Positions 27,221 through 37,213 of a DNA stretch of 64,000 nt are shown here, piece after piece. The notes under the pieces were generated by a model. That model worked only from the letters and a program-made list of their open reading frames with translations. It searched no databases and had not been told where the DNA came from. Numbering within the stretch: the stretch's first letter is position 1; each line of letters starts with the position of its first letter. The position numbers were made by a program, and so were the translations under genes. The DNA comes from Neurospora crassa OR74A (taxonomy: Eukaryota; Ascomycota; Sordariomycetes; Sordariales; Sordariaceae): the NCBI RefSeq assembly GCF_000182925.2, contig NC_026504.1, positions 4,278,001-4,342,000 of the forward strand, given 5' to 3'.

Positions 27221-29474
27221 ATGGAGCCACTCATTGTCGACCAAGCTGGCATCATCTGGAACCCAGGCGTTCACCGACGTTTTCCATGGCTTGGCATCAT
27301 CCCGTTGGTCTTGAGTATATGCTGTGAGTACACAGTTCAACCTGAGCTCATCTGAATCCAGCACCCGCCACTCACAACCTTTCCTTGTACGTTTAGGTAC
27401 AGGACTCGCCATTGGAGTCGTTCTTCAGAGCAGCGGCCAGCCAGAGGCGGACTGGTCTGGACACAGACAACCAGGTGTGCTCTTGGCCTACACCTCCACT
27501 CTTGCAAACGCCTTGACTGGCCTTGCTTTCGCTCAAGCAGCCGTGGTTTTCTTTTGGACACAGGCTGTGCAGCCAATGCCAGTTAAGTATCTTCTTTCTT
27601 TTCTTCATCAAACCCATACTTACCTCGCTAACACAGTAGCTAGGTCAGCAACCTGCACTATAATTGGGCAAGCTCTTCGAGCGTCATAGGAGCTTTCAGA
27701 TCACTTTGTCGCAAAAAAGCCATCCGAGCAAGTATAGGTGAGGTCTTGGTCTTCCCAATCACCAACAAACTTGGACTTGAGGTGAATATCGAATGCTGTC
27801 TTTTCGTCCCATAGCTAACCATCCAAGTAGTGACTATCATTGTGACTATCACGAGCTTCCTGCGCGGTCCTCTGATGCAAAGAGCCTCCTTTGTCCAGAT
27901 CGTGGATGTGTCTCATAACGGTACTGTCGATCTTCAAGTAAAGCATAATATCAGCGATACTTGGGGAGGTACGGTAGACGGGCGGGACACCAGAAACGTC
28001 ATGTTCACTTCAGAATTTGCACAAGTAACCCGGGATTTCCAAGCTAAAGCCCCCATCCACATTGAAGGGGCCTCGTGTGAGAATTGCACGTTGACTGTCA
28101 AGGTGATATCTATATCTATGCCCAGTTCTTGTTAATTTTATGCCGTGTGTTGGGGTAATATTGAAGGCTAACTTCTACTCATGGCGGATTAGGCCTTCGG
28201 GTTCGATGTTGATCACTGTGAAGAGCTGACTTCTTCACCAACGAACTATAACCTTACGGTTGGCCTGGCGACGATTGGGAACGTATCACGCATCTTCGAG
28301 TCCGCGATCGATGTCTGGTTTGAACATCGATCCTTTACCGGGCTTAACATTTCCACAAAACGCAAAGCGCACTCAGACGGTGGTGATGAGGCGTGGTCGC
28401 AGGCATGTTCCGGCAAGCTAGTAGGCCAAACTTGCATCCTTGTACCCTCCGTAGTGGCGTACAACATCTCTATTACGGGAGGACATGCATCCTTCCAGAC
28501 AGACAGCTGGAAAGATGATCGCGTTGTGGAGCATATGTACGTCAGTCAATCATGCACCCAGACTTACCCTCCATTCCTTGTTAAATTCACCGTTATTCTT
28601 TTGTGTGGTTGGAATAGCTAACGAAATGCGGTCGTACCCGTCTTCAAGAAATTTGACATGGCCCGTATCGAGTGTAGGTTCGGGTATAACTATCCTGCCT
28701 CTCCAGGTCGTTGGGTCAACCCTCTTCAACTCAATCGCCGAGGTGTGGTGGTCAGGCGCAGTGGGCTGGGCAACCAAGGCCGACGGACTTACAGCCAACT
28801 TATACACGGGCAACTGGTCCGCGGCTCGGTTTCCCTGCCATCAATTCTATCTAGACCCCATGGATGACATAATTAACAGCTACCGCGAACTGGCATTCCG
28901 CATGTCGGTCCACGCAGCCAATAACCCTGGCCATGACTCCCTGGGCGTCCCGCTCCCACGTGAAGAACAAAAGGGGATTCCGTATACAAGTCACCTCACA
29001 CAAGTCCAGTACGCCGCCGCTATCCCGGAACTGCTCCTCGCAGTAGCCGTCAGCCTCGCCGGACCGGTGGCTACCATGGCACTGCTTTGGGGGTGGTGGA
29101 GACTAGGCAGGAATTTTTCCATGAGTCCACTGGAACTTGCTTATGCGTTCACTTCTCCTCCCCCCGAAAAGGGGCCCTACGGAAAGTCCTCGATAACACT
29201 GTCATCGGACTCGAAAAGTGACCTGGGTTACCATGGCGGCGGCGGCGGCGGCGTTACTACTACGCAACAGGAGAACGAAGCAAGTGGAATGGATGGTCTC
29301 TTTGCCGATTGCGACAGTAACGCTTCAGCTGGTGAACTGGCTGATCACTTCCGCAACAAAGGGAAGGCCTCCGGAGGAGGAGGAGGAGGAGGAGGAGGAG
29401 AGCCAAAGATACAATATGGTGTTGTGAACGGCGAAGGGGGTCGTTTTTCTTTTGCTGTTGTAGAGGGCTTCTAG
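27221..29474 (+). CDS. Multi-intron fungal integral membrane protein of unknown function
   Basis: The proposed exons are 27,221-27,323, 27,397-27,581, 27,644-27,737, 27,831-28,102, 28,193-28,536 and 28,649-29,474, giving 607 aa. The fit is judged from frame continuity and short introns. The N-terminus has two hydrophobic segments (GIIPLVLSICCTGLAIGVVL and the area of ANALTGLAFAQAAVVFFW). The block VSNLHYNWASSSSVIGAF and then FLRGPLMQRAS match a recurring layout of large fungal membrane proteins of unknown role. A long, Cys-containing, N-glycosylation-rich loop follows, then a late membrane segment (PELLLAVAVSLAGPVATMAL). The C-terminus is hydrophilic with two Gly runs, the second encoded by a GGA repeat (29,376-29,400). 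For intron 5, the AG at 28,617 gives a stop, while AG 28,648 has a GCTAACG branch site 27 bp before it and keeps the frame. No function is proposed. Confidence 0.75.
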
Positions 29475-29962
29475 ATGGGCGCTGCTGCTCATCAGCTGAA
29501 GGAAGGGAGTTTATTGCAGTGAGTAGGATAATTTTGGAAGCCAGATATATTAATACCGTTGCATGTTAGTCATTATGATAGATGGTCACGGCTCGAGATG
29601 CTAATGAATTTGGCAACTTTGAAGGACTGGGATCCACGTTGGCGCGGAGTAGGTATATTGTGAGGTTTTTTGCGTTCACGGTTGTATCCTCAAGGCAAGT
29701 TGAGCAAATTACCAGGAGTGACCCGCGACAGCTTTAGTTCAACTCAGCGGGCATACCCGCATAATACAAGGTGCGGTTTTCGACTTTACAAGTGACAATT
29801 CTTCTATTCAAACAAGAGAAAAGAAGGAGTAAACTTAGGGTGACCGTGTTCGTTTTGCATATCGGCAATGCCTTCCTTTCTTCATAATGGTCTCAATGGA
29901 AGGAAATTTACCACGGCTATAGCGGCTACTGATATCAGGATGAGAGAAGAAAAGGAGAAGTA

Positions 29963-30015
29963 GCCTGGCTAATAGTTGGGTCAGTGACAGCGAGCGCATC
30001 CCAGGTGTTGAATGT
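29963..30015 (+). pseudogene. 5S rRNA 3'-half pseudogene
   Basis: These 53 bases align without gaps to the last 53 bases of the intact 5S genes in this window. They share TAGTTGGGTC, GTGAC, GGTGTTG and ATGT, with several transitions and transversions. The 5' half is not recognisable, so this is a truncated or heavily diverged copy. Unmatched fragments like this are expected where 5S genes are dispersed. Confidence 0.65.
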
Positions 30016-30068
30016 TTATTACTTTTCTCTTTTCGACTTTTTTTACTATTTTCCTTGTTTCTCTTGTG

Positions 30069-30210
30069 AGTTCTTTCCGGTCCCCGTATGACACAAGTTA
30101 TCTGGGGCTGAGTAGTACTCTTTCTCTTAGAACTTTTTTAGTGAACAAAATGGTGAAACTAAGAAACGAGTAGGGGACATGGAAAGAGGAATAAAGGGAA
30201 ACCGAGAGAA
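30069..30210. repeat. Diverged repeat, copy 1
   Basis: The sequence from TGAGTTCTTTCCGGTCCCCG through the A/G-rich part resembles about 32,283-32,430 in the same orientation. The shared core is CCGYATGACAC..GTTATCTGGGG. Many of the differences in the core are C/T transitions. The minus strand of the core (CCAGATAACTTGTG..) also resembles the middle of 5S rRNA, so the pair may derive from a 5S-containing duplication. Confidence 0.5.
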
Positions 30211-30432
30211 GATACAGGCCAACGGAACGAAAAAAAAAAAAAGAAAAGAAAAAGAAAAAATAAAAAAAAAAGAAAGAAAAAAAAAGATGACAATGAACCC
30301 ACCGGATCTGACTCAAATCCCAGTACCCTCCGCGGTCTACAGTCAACTTCCAAGTCAGCCAACCCATTACTTCCAATCCAACTCATTGTTCCCACTTCCA
30401 CTTCCACTTCCACTTCCAACTCCAAAGTCTAC

Positions 30433-31344
30433 TTAGTAAGTAATCGTCAACGCCTTCCCCAGATACTTCTCCCCATCATCACCAACCACCAGCCTCTCAA
30501 AGATCCAAACCCCAGTATCCTCTCTGGAAATCGTATACCCAACCACCTTGTCACCCTCCAATTTTTTGCTTTGCAAATCTTCCACTCCAATCCTGACTTT
30601 TTCCAGCCCAATTTCTGGCCCATCAGTCAACATACTAGGCCTCACCACCGTCCATCTCGTCTTTTCATCACTCTCTACAAAAACGTTCTCCATGGCCCTC
30701 TTGTCCTTGAGGGGCTTTCTGAGAAGGAGCGCATAGAGCGGGTAGAGAGGGAGGGGGTAATCCCTGTGGACGGTAGAGGCGCCGGCGGCGCTGAGGGTGA
30801 TTATGTAGGGTTTATGTTTTCTCCTTGCTTCTTCCACTTCCCTACTGCTTGAGGTGCTGTTTCCACAAACCACCGAAGCCGGGTTGTTGGGGGGGACATG
30901 GAGGGAAGCAGCCCGGCGGACTTGGTCCAGCGCGGAAAGCAGCGCACGAGCACCAGTTTCGCAGACGTGCGGATCGTCGATGCCTAGCTTCTTCAGATCA
31001 GGTTTGCCGCCGATGGAAGTGATCACGATATCGACCAGCGTCGTTGGGTCGGAGGGATGGGTGAGAAGCGGAACGAGGTCGGAAGGGGAGTGGGCGTTGC
31101 CTTGGATGATGCGTAGCGAAGGGGAGGAGAGCTCGGTTGGTGTGAGGAGGAACTGGAGGCGGGAGGGAGAGCGGGCGAGGACGGTTATGGTGAGGGATGG
31201 ATGATTTATTGGCTGGTTTGGCTGGTTGAAAGAGTTGGAAGAGGCGAGACACCTGCGAAGCGTTGCGAGGGCGATACCGCCTGTGGCGGAGATGAAGAGG
31301 ATTGGTTTGGTGGCTTGAGTGGAGGTGGAGGTGGAGGTGGACAT
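30433..31344 (-). CDS. NAD(P)-binding Rossmann-fold protein, NmrA/atypical-SDR-like
   Basis: This is a single-exon 303-aa protein. The N-terminus after a Ser/Thr run reads PILFISATGGIALATLRRCL, a beta strand plus Gly-containing turn of a dinucleotide-binding fold. Later blocks are LVDIVITSIGG (beta4-like), KPYIITLSAAGAS, LYALLLRKPLKDKRAMENVF and TRWTVVRPSMLTDGP, which fit the NAD(P)H-binding/NmrA-like group. The usual GxxGxxG is weak here (TGGIA). The KDKRAMENV block sits where such proteins place the active-site helix. It could be an oxidoreductase or a redox-sensing regulator. The substrate is unknown. The start ATG is the first in frame and is followed by a Ser-Thr run encoded by a GGTGGA-type repeat. 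It is convergent with the upstream membrane-protein gene. Confidence 0.8.
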   Translation of the reverse strand: MSTSTSTSTQATKPILFISATGGIALATLRRCLASSNSFNQPNQPINHPSLTITVLARSPSRLQFLLTPTELSSPSLRIIQGNAHSPSDLVPLLTHPSDPTTLVDIVITSIGGKPDLKKLGIDDPHVCETGARALLSALDQVRRAASLHVPPNNPASVVCGNSTSSSREVEEARRKHKPYIITLSAAGASTVHRDYPLPLYPLYALLLRKPLKDKRAMENVFVESDEKTRWTVVRPSMLTDGPEIGLEKVRIGVEDLQSKKLEGDKVVGYTISREDTGVWIFERLVVGDDGEKYLGKALTITY

Positions 31345-32244
31345 TGTGGTTGAGAGACGAGTGTTGTTGGAGCTGAGGGAACTGAGGGTTGGAGATAGAT
31401 GTTGGACTTGATTTGAAGTGTGTGTGTTGAGATATTGTGTTTAGAGTGTGTTACGAAGGCAATAAAGGATGATGAGATGAAGCTGCTGCGATGAAGAAAA
31501 GAAGTGTCTTCTTCAACTTTCCTTCGAGTTGACCGTGGGTTTATATGAAAAACCCAGACTGACTTCAACCAACTACCATCTCGGAGCGGAGCAATACTAT
31601 TACCACCTCTCCCTATTAAAGCTACCACCACTAGATCCTCAGCCCTTCATCCTCAAAGCGGTGCGGTCACGTACGCCAAATAAAAAAAAAAAAATAAAAA
31701 AAAAAAAAAAGGGCTTGGATCGAGTTAAAGTTGAAGCCATCGCCCAACTCTCAACACCTCTACAACCCAAGAGTCTGGAGTTCTCCCGATGAATTCCACC
31801 GGGCTATAAGTGGCGTTTTTCTCGCCGTCTGATTTGTCCAGTACCAAGCCACACGGTTGTGACAGCTGCAGAGACGGAGGAGAAAAGAGCCGAGTACTTT
31901 GTGCCAAGAACGCCCTGTTAGTAATACATGCCCGCTTACGGCTGTCTCAGGCTGTAATATGAGGATGGGTGGTTAACAGACTTGGCAACGGTTGTCGTTC
32001 TTGGTGGTATCGCTTTGCTCTTTCTCGGAGCTCAGCTGGAGGCGGTAGTGGGTGGAATGGAGGTGACGCTTTGGTGAATTGATAGAGGCAGTGAAATACG
32101 ATCAAGCTTTAGAACAGTGATGTATATTCCCTATAATACTAACGAAATAATTAATTTCACTTTCTTTTTTTTGTTTGAGCGTAGTAGAAACAAACGTTTG
32201 GGAGTGCCTATAACCCTTTACTAAGGTGAAAAGAGGGAAAAAAA
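31345..32244. other. Intergenic region with A-rich tract
   Basis: This is the leader of the minus-strand NAD(P)-binding gene plus spacer. An A-rich tract (31,681-31,710) is conspicuous. Weak open frames here have no domain. No RNA gene is recognised. Confidence 0.5.
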
Positions 32245-32345
32245 ACGTATCACACTTGGAATTCGCTGGTCGTCACCGATGTTAGTTCCTTCTGGTCCCC
32301 CGCATGACACTAGTTATCTGGGGTTGGATGCTGTTGCTCTGAGTA
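32245..32345 (-). pseudogene. 5S rRNA-like pseudogene
   Basis: On the minus strand the stretch ATCGGTGACGACCAGCGAAT is nearly identical to the 5S 3' domain (one mismatch in twenty). It is followed by a degraded end and a T run, as in a real 5S gene. Upstream the similarity weakens (CCAGATAACTAGTG vs ATAGATAAGCCAGTG in 5S). The first 40-50 bases of 5S are not recognisable. It overlaps the second copy of the diverged repeat described at 30,069-30,210. Confidence 0.6.
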
Positions 32346-32440
32346 ATCTTTACGAACTACCTCGCGAAACTCGGAAAGGAGCAAAGGGGTAATAAAGAAG
32401 AGTAAGAAAAAGAACCCAAGAGAAAGCACCAGGCGAACAA
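32283..32440. repeat. Diverged repeat, copy 2
   Basis: This is the second member of the pair with 30,069-30,210, in direct orientation about 2.2 kb apart. The best conserved part is GGTCCCCCGCATGACAC..GTTATCTGGGG. The similarity fades into A/G-rich sequence. Confidence 0.5.
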
Positions 32441-32499
32441 AACGGCAGGAAAAAAAGATACCAAAAAGAGGAAGTACTTGATGAGTTGATCGTTATCAC

Positions 32500-32594
32500 T
32501 CGGATACCGGGAGTCGAACCCGGGGCTGTTGAGAAGGCAGACACTTTCTGTGGGAAAGTGAGAGTCAACGATGTTACCGCTACACCATACCCGA
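32500..32594 (-). tRNA. tRNA-Glu(CTC) with intron
   Basis: The 7-bp acceptor stem is TCGGGTA/TATCCGA. The D-arm TGGTGTAGCGG and T-arm CCCCGGGTTCGACTCCCGG follow. The anticodon stem GTTGA/TCAAC encloses the loop C-T-CTC-A-C. A 25-nt intron (32,534-32,558) splits the loop after position 37. CTTTTTG and a run of seven T follow on the minus strand within about 45 nt and can serve as Pol III terminators. It decodes GAG. Confidence 0.92.
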
Positions 32595-33320
32595 TTTTAC
32601 AAGTATGGATTTCCTTCCTTGGTTGCTCAGAGAATCTGAAAGTTGGGTTAATGAAGGTAAAAACAAAATTTTGCTGGAGTTGTGGAGCTGTGGGGACCCA
32701 TCTAGGGTATTGGGAGATTCCTGGGTGTGGCCTGCAAATTATAACCAATGGTCTTACACCACTCACTCATACGGTGGATGTATTGCCGGCCGGGATCTCT
32801 TTTGTGATAATAGTTGAACATTCAATTTATTTTGGGTTTTTAACTTGTGTTCTATCGGTGTCATTTCACGAACATACCATACGCTTTTAGAATGTCACCT
32901 GAGAGAGAGATTGATGTCCATCAGTTTTTGCATCTCTCAGGCCCGTCGGGAGGCGGAAGTAGACATCAAAAATAACAACACCAACTACTGAGAGAGGGAT
33001 TGGGAAGACATCGATTGCGAAGGTCACAAGACAAAGGGCGACAAGTTTATGCACAAGTGATGATATATATAATGTCAACGATCCAAAGGTCATTGAGGCG
33101 GAGCTATGTACAAGATGATAGAAGAATGCGATACACGTAATATGTACTTGGAAGTTGAGGTACTGTGGAACCCTCTGTTTTGCGTCTGTCCATTATCATT
33201 TCTCAAACGTTAATCCTTTTGACGCCCTGGGTATCTCGATCTTTTTTGCTCGCAGTCGAGGTTCACCATGCTGCCGATGATGACTGGCCGACCAAAAGGT
33301 TACCCATGCAGGCTAGTAAT
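32595..33320. other. Intergenic region, no gene seen
   Basis: This spacer lies between the tRNA-Glu promoter side and the 3' end of cbh-1. It presumably contains the cbh-1 3' UTR. No conserved structure is recognised. Confidence 0.5.
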
Positions 33321-35005
33321 TTACACGCACTGGGAGTAATAGTCGTTGATCTTTTGGCAAGTGTAAGGGCTCTGGCAAGTGGTGGGGCCAGAGAAGCCAA
33401 TACCACCGCACTGAGCCCAGTGAGCAGCACCGGTACCGCTGGGGTTGGAGGCAGTAGAGGTGGAAGAAGGCTTAGCAGTGGAGGTGACGGGCTTGACGGA
33501 GCTCGAAGGGTTGGAAGGAGGGGTGCCGGAAGAGCCGCCGCTAAAGGTAGAGCCGATGGGGCCGAACTTGATGTTGGAGAAGATGACCTTGGAGTTGGGA
33601 GCATTGGCCTCGACCTCAGCGGGGACACCCGAGGTGGTAGGGCACTCGCCACGGTAAGCACCGGGGCCACCCTCGACAGGGTAGGTGGAGTCGAGCCAGA
33701 GCATGTTGGCGGCATGGTCGTCCCAGATGGACATGACGAGGACCATGGGCTTGGCAAGGGCCTTGCCCATTTGCTTCAGGCCACCCTTCTTGTTGAAGTC
33801 ATCGATATCGCCGAAAGCAGTCTTCTGAGCATTGCAGAAAGACTGGGTGATGGAGTTGCCAGAAACTCCATCAACGTTGGACTGAGAGTTCTCAATGACT
33901 TTTCCGTTCTGGACGTAGAAGCGCTTGATCTCAGCAAGATCGCCAGCGGAGTCCTTGATGAACTGGGTGACAACGGTGAACTTGGAGCTGGTATCGACAG
34001 TCTTGCCCTCACCGTAGAAGGTGGTGTTGCCCATGCGGTAGCTGTTGAAGTCACAACCATCGGCATCGCAAGTACCGCCATAGCGGTCGTCGGAATAGGT
34101 ACCACCGCAGGAGTCACCCTCGCACATGTGCTGTTCGATGGTGGTGCAGGGGTGCGGGGTGAACGCTGTAGAGACTTTGTTCGCTTCCCTTAGGTGGGTG
34201 TTAGTTACCTGTGATGCTAATGATGAAAGGAAAATGGGCAAACAAACCAGATATCCATCTCAGAGCAGCAAGTACCGTGGTCACCAATACCAGCGTTAGC
34301 ATCGTTGGTGGAGGGGGTCCAGCCCTCAACGTTGGCGATACCGTTGATGTACTTGAGATCACGGGGGCACTGAGCGTCGCAGTAACCGGTACCGTACTTG
34401 GCACCAGCCTTGTTGTTGGTGTACTTGGCCTTGCCACCATCAAGATCCATGGAGACGAAGTAGAGGGCGCCGTTAAGACCGCAGCCGGTGCCGGACACAT
34501 CGACATCGAAGGTGAACTCGTTGCCAAGGAGCTCGAAGCCTAGGCGCAGTGTCTGTTAGCCTATAGGTTTTCAAGGGATGGGGAGAGATGAGCACGAACC
34601 CTGGTAGGCATCGGCACCGTTCATAAGGTAAGTACGGGAACCAATGTTGGTCGAGTACGAGCCCTTGGTGACGAACTGAAGGCTGAGCGAGTTGCCGCTG
34701 GTCTGAATACCATAGGTAGAAGAGTACTCAGCACCATCAACGCAGCACTTGGTCGCGCAATCGGTGTTGGTGCTGCAGAGGGAGGTGTCCCACTCGTTGC
34801 CGCTGTAGCAGTTGGTGCTACCAGAAGTAATGTGAGTCCAGCGCCAGTTGGCATCAACAGTGATGGATCCGGCGACGTTCGTGCATCCGGAGGAAGTGCA
34901 CTTGGACCAGTTGAGGGAGGGATGGGTCTCGGCAGTGAGAGAGCAAACAGCCTGGGCGTTGGCAGAGGCCACAAGGGCCGCAAGGGCAGCGAACTTGGCG
35001 AGCAT
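33321..35005 (-). CDS. cbh-1: GH7 cellobiohydrolase (exoglucanase 1) with CBM1
   Basis: This is a secreted reducing-end cellobiohydrolase that cleaves cellobiose from cellulose with retention. Exons on the minus strand are 35,005-34,600, 34,539-34,248 and 34,188-33,321, giving 521 aa; the introns are 60 and 59 bp with CTAAC branch sites. The signal peptide is [17 protein letters not shown] (17 aa). Removing it puts the catalytic motif SEMDIWEA at mature Glu212, Asp214 and Glu217, the same numbers as in Trichoderma reesei Cel7A. The GH7 domain is followed by a Ser/Thr/Pro linker ([19 protein letters not shown]) and a C-terminal CBM1 of about 33 residues (HWAQCGG...YSQCV) with the expected cysteines and aromatic residues. 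The second intron splits the Trp codon inside the catalytic motif. I recognise the sequence as the Neurospora CBH-1 type. In Neurospora this gene is induced by cellulose (CLR-1/CLR-2) and repressed by glucose (CRE-1); that is literature knowledge. The antisense frame over exon 3 is a shadow. Confidence 0.97.
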
Positions 35006-35090
35006 GGTGAAGATGAGGCTGAACGGCGTGCTTGAGGATGATGATTGCGAGATCGAACTGCAGGAGTTTGAAGAGGTGCCGAATCCCAAG

Positions 35091-35100
35091 ATTATATAGA
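35091..35100 (-). promoter_or_regulatory. TATA box of cbh-1
   Basis: The minus strand reads TCTATATAAT about 90 bp before the ATG, a good TATA element for a strongly inducible secreted-enzyme gene. The transcription start and a short leader would lie between it and 35,005. Confidence 0.7.
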
Positions 35101-37213
35101 TGTTGAAGTCCCGTAGAGCACCCTTGGGTTTGTTTGCCACGCCAGTTTCGTGAAGGCGTACCAGGCTCCGAGGGGCGGTCGGCTTTGCGGGAGGATTGCC
35201 TGGCCGGATTTCGACAAGGTCAGTAGATCAGAGGGAAAGGAGGCCAAGGACATTGTGAGTTCGGCTCACGGCCCGTCACAACCACGATCCTGAAGCGGAA
35301 ATGTCGCTCCCATCTCCCGAGCTGGCCTCCAGGCGGGTGGAGGATCTCAGCGCGCGCACTAGGCTTTGCGAAGGTTCATAGTGTGCCTAGCCTCACGTTG
35401 AGGGAAACGGGGCCGGCGGCATAACCATCTTGGCTTGCGGAGGGGGGCAAGCGCGAGGCCGAAGCCGGTGGATGCGGACGATGGGTTGGTCTCTGGACCC
35501 CGAGGCATGCGGGCAGACACTTTGTCAACGTTGCAACGACGTCGTCTTGGCCCTGGTTTGGGCGGCGCTAGCTTCCCCAGTTCCCCAGAACCGCACCCAG
35601 AATGAGCCGATTCAGGTTGGGTATAGCGAACAGGGGCGAGTGCTGTTGATTGGAGGGTTCGCGATAGACTCTGCTGTGCTTGATGCGGATGGGGTTTTCG
35701 GAGAACGACGCCCCGAGCCGCACCAAAACGGATGGCAGTCTGATTTTAGCTCGACCGTTTCCAGTTTCCACACCAGCGGGCCGCATCCATGGAACGCGGA
35801 GCAGAGGACCGATCGGGTGTTATCAGGGCGACTATAGAGCCACCACTATTCTCGCCTGACTAGTGCTATGTGCTGGGCGCTGCGTGTTTCCGAAAAGCCG
35901 TCGAGGTTGAGTTGGCAGCTTCAAGTTCTTTTGGAGTCTGGCCCTGCGTAATTTGGCCCAAACGGGATGTGAGGGGATGTCGGTTGCCCGTGACTGTTGA
36001 CTGCTGTCGCTCAGGTTGGCCCCTGTTCGACTCTCGCGTACTGGAAAAAGCATCAGCAAAAGGCAGCCGGATCAGCAGACTTTTTTGGTGATAACTACCT
36101 CACTTGGACCGTCCGATTCAAGTTGGTGATCATCAGTTGTTCTCGAAGTGGTGATGTTTGGTCTCGGCTCCGCACTCCCCCAGCCAAACACGGAACCCCA
36201 GGTTCCTTCCCGTCTCTCGCAGCGAGTGATCGGCAGGGGCCGAAAAGGGAATAGCTTCCCCGCACCCGCTCGTGTGTGTGCTGACTGCTGCCCTTGGCAC
36301 TTGACACTGCGCCCAGAGCCAACCTGTTGTTGTTGTTGGCTACATGACGCGCGTATGTAGAATGTATGTCTACTCGATTGAAATGCATATGTTCGTTCAT
36401 GCGCATGAAATGTTGTTCATCGTGCCCTGGCCCGACTTGAAACAGTCATGGACCAACGATGGGGCTCAGTGGTGCAATCTATCTGACGACGAGCAAACCG
36501 GGAAGGCGGTAAGAGAGCAATATCTCGAGATTGCAGTCAATGCCTCCAATGCCACTCACTCGCACCGGGTTCGCAGGTCTGCATCCTCCATCCTCTCTCG
36601 AGCCTCTTTACGTAGGTAAGGTTGAAGGGCACAGTTGCCGTCCGCGCGGTGATGGTGATGGTGATGGTGGTGGTGGCCCTGGCGTCGTGGGAGCAGCCGT
36701 TACGGCAGGCAAGAAATTCTGTGCACAGACCACCTTGAGAACCTTGAAGGCCGCCAGGTGCTGCTCGTCGTCCTCTTCTCCTCCGCTTCTTCCATAATCA
36801 TGGCTTGCGGGTGACAAGGCCGAAATCTCGGCTCTATCTCGAAGCTAAAAGTATCCGGACGTGGACCGCGAGGATCAATGTTCTGTCTACTGGTTGAGGC
36901 ACGGACTTCTTCATTCTGCCAATACAAAACATGGCAGCAACAGCGGCAAAACACCACCACTGGAGGCAGACGCAGCCAAGTGCGAGTGCTTCATGTCCGA
37001 TATCTGATTCCTGTACCGACCGCAGCTCGTATCTACGGTCAAGTAATGTCTGGTAGCAAGGTCATGAGTTCATCGAGCATGCGTACTTCCCAGTCTGCTT
37101 GAAAGAATGGTTCTAACCAAGGACACTGGAGGAAAGCTGGATGAATAATTGAAAAAGGACTCGACGAGCGGAAATCATCCTCTCCGATCCAGTCAATTCA
37201 ACGATTGCCAAAA
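35101..37213. promoter_or_regulatory. Long divergent upstream region of cbh-1
   Basis: About 2.1 kb separates the cbh-1 TATA box from the next gene, which points the other way. SYGGRG-type hexamers, the core of CreA/CRE-1 sites, occur (for example GTGGAG at 35,337 and GCGGAG at 35,437), but such hexamers are common by chance. By eye I found no exact CGGN5CCG in the first 450 bp. Several open frames in both strands (for example at 35,430-35,837) have no domain. A CCATCACCATCACC-like tract occurs near 36,650-36,680. Confidence 0.45.

Larger units (their letters stand above)
29475..30432. other. Convergent intergenic region with 5S-like fragment and A-rich tract
   Basis: This is the tail-to-tail space between a plus-strand and a minus-strand gene. 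It contains a 53-bp 5S-like fragment (29,963-30,015), one copy of a diverged repeat (about 30,069-30,210) and an A-rich tract with scattered G and T (about 30,229-30,287). A CACTTC hexamer array lies at about 30,391-30,420, just after the end of the minus-strand gene. No further gene is seen. Confidence 0.6.

Noticed and set aside
30229-30287. A-rich tract as the tail of a retroposon
   Set aside because: It contains many G and T interruptions, and I saw no element body or target duplication next to it.
33165-34193. Plus-strand open frame of about 340 codons
   Set aside because: It lies antisense to cbh-1 exon 3 and arises from the biased codon use of that highly expressed gene. It has no domain.
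35430-35837. Plus-strand frame in the cbh-1 upstream region
   Set aside because: GC-rich chance frame with competing frames on both strands and no domain.
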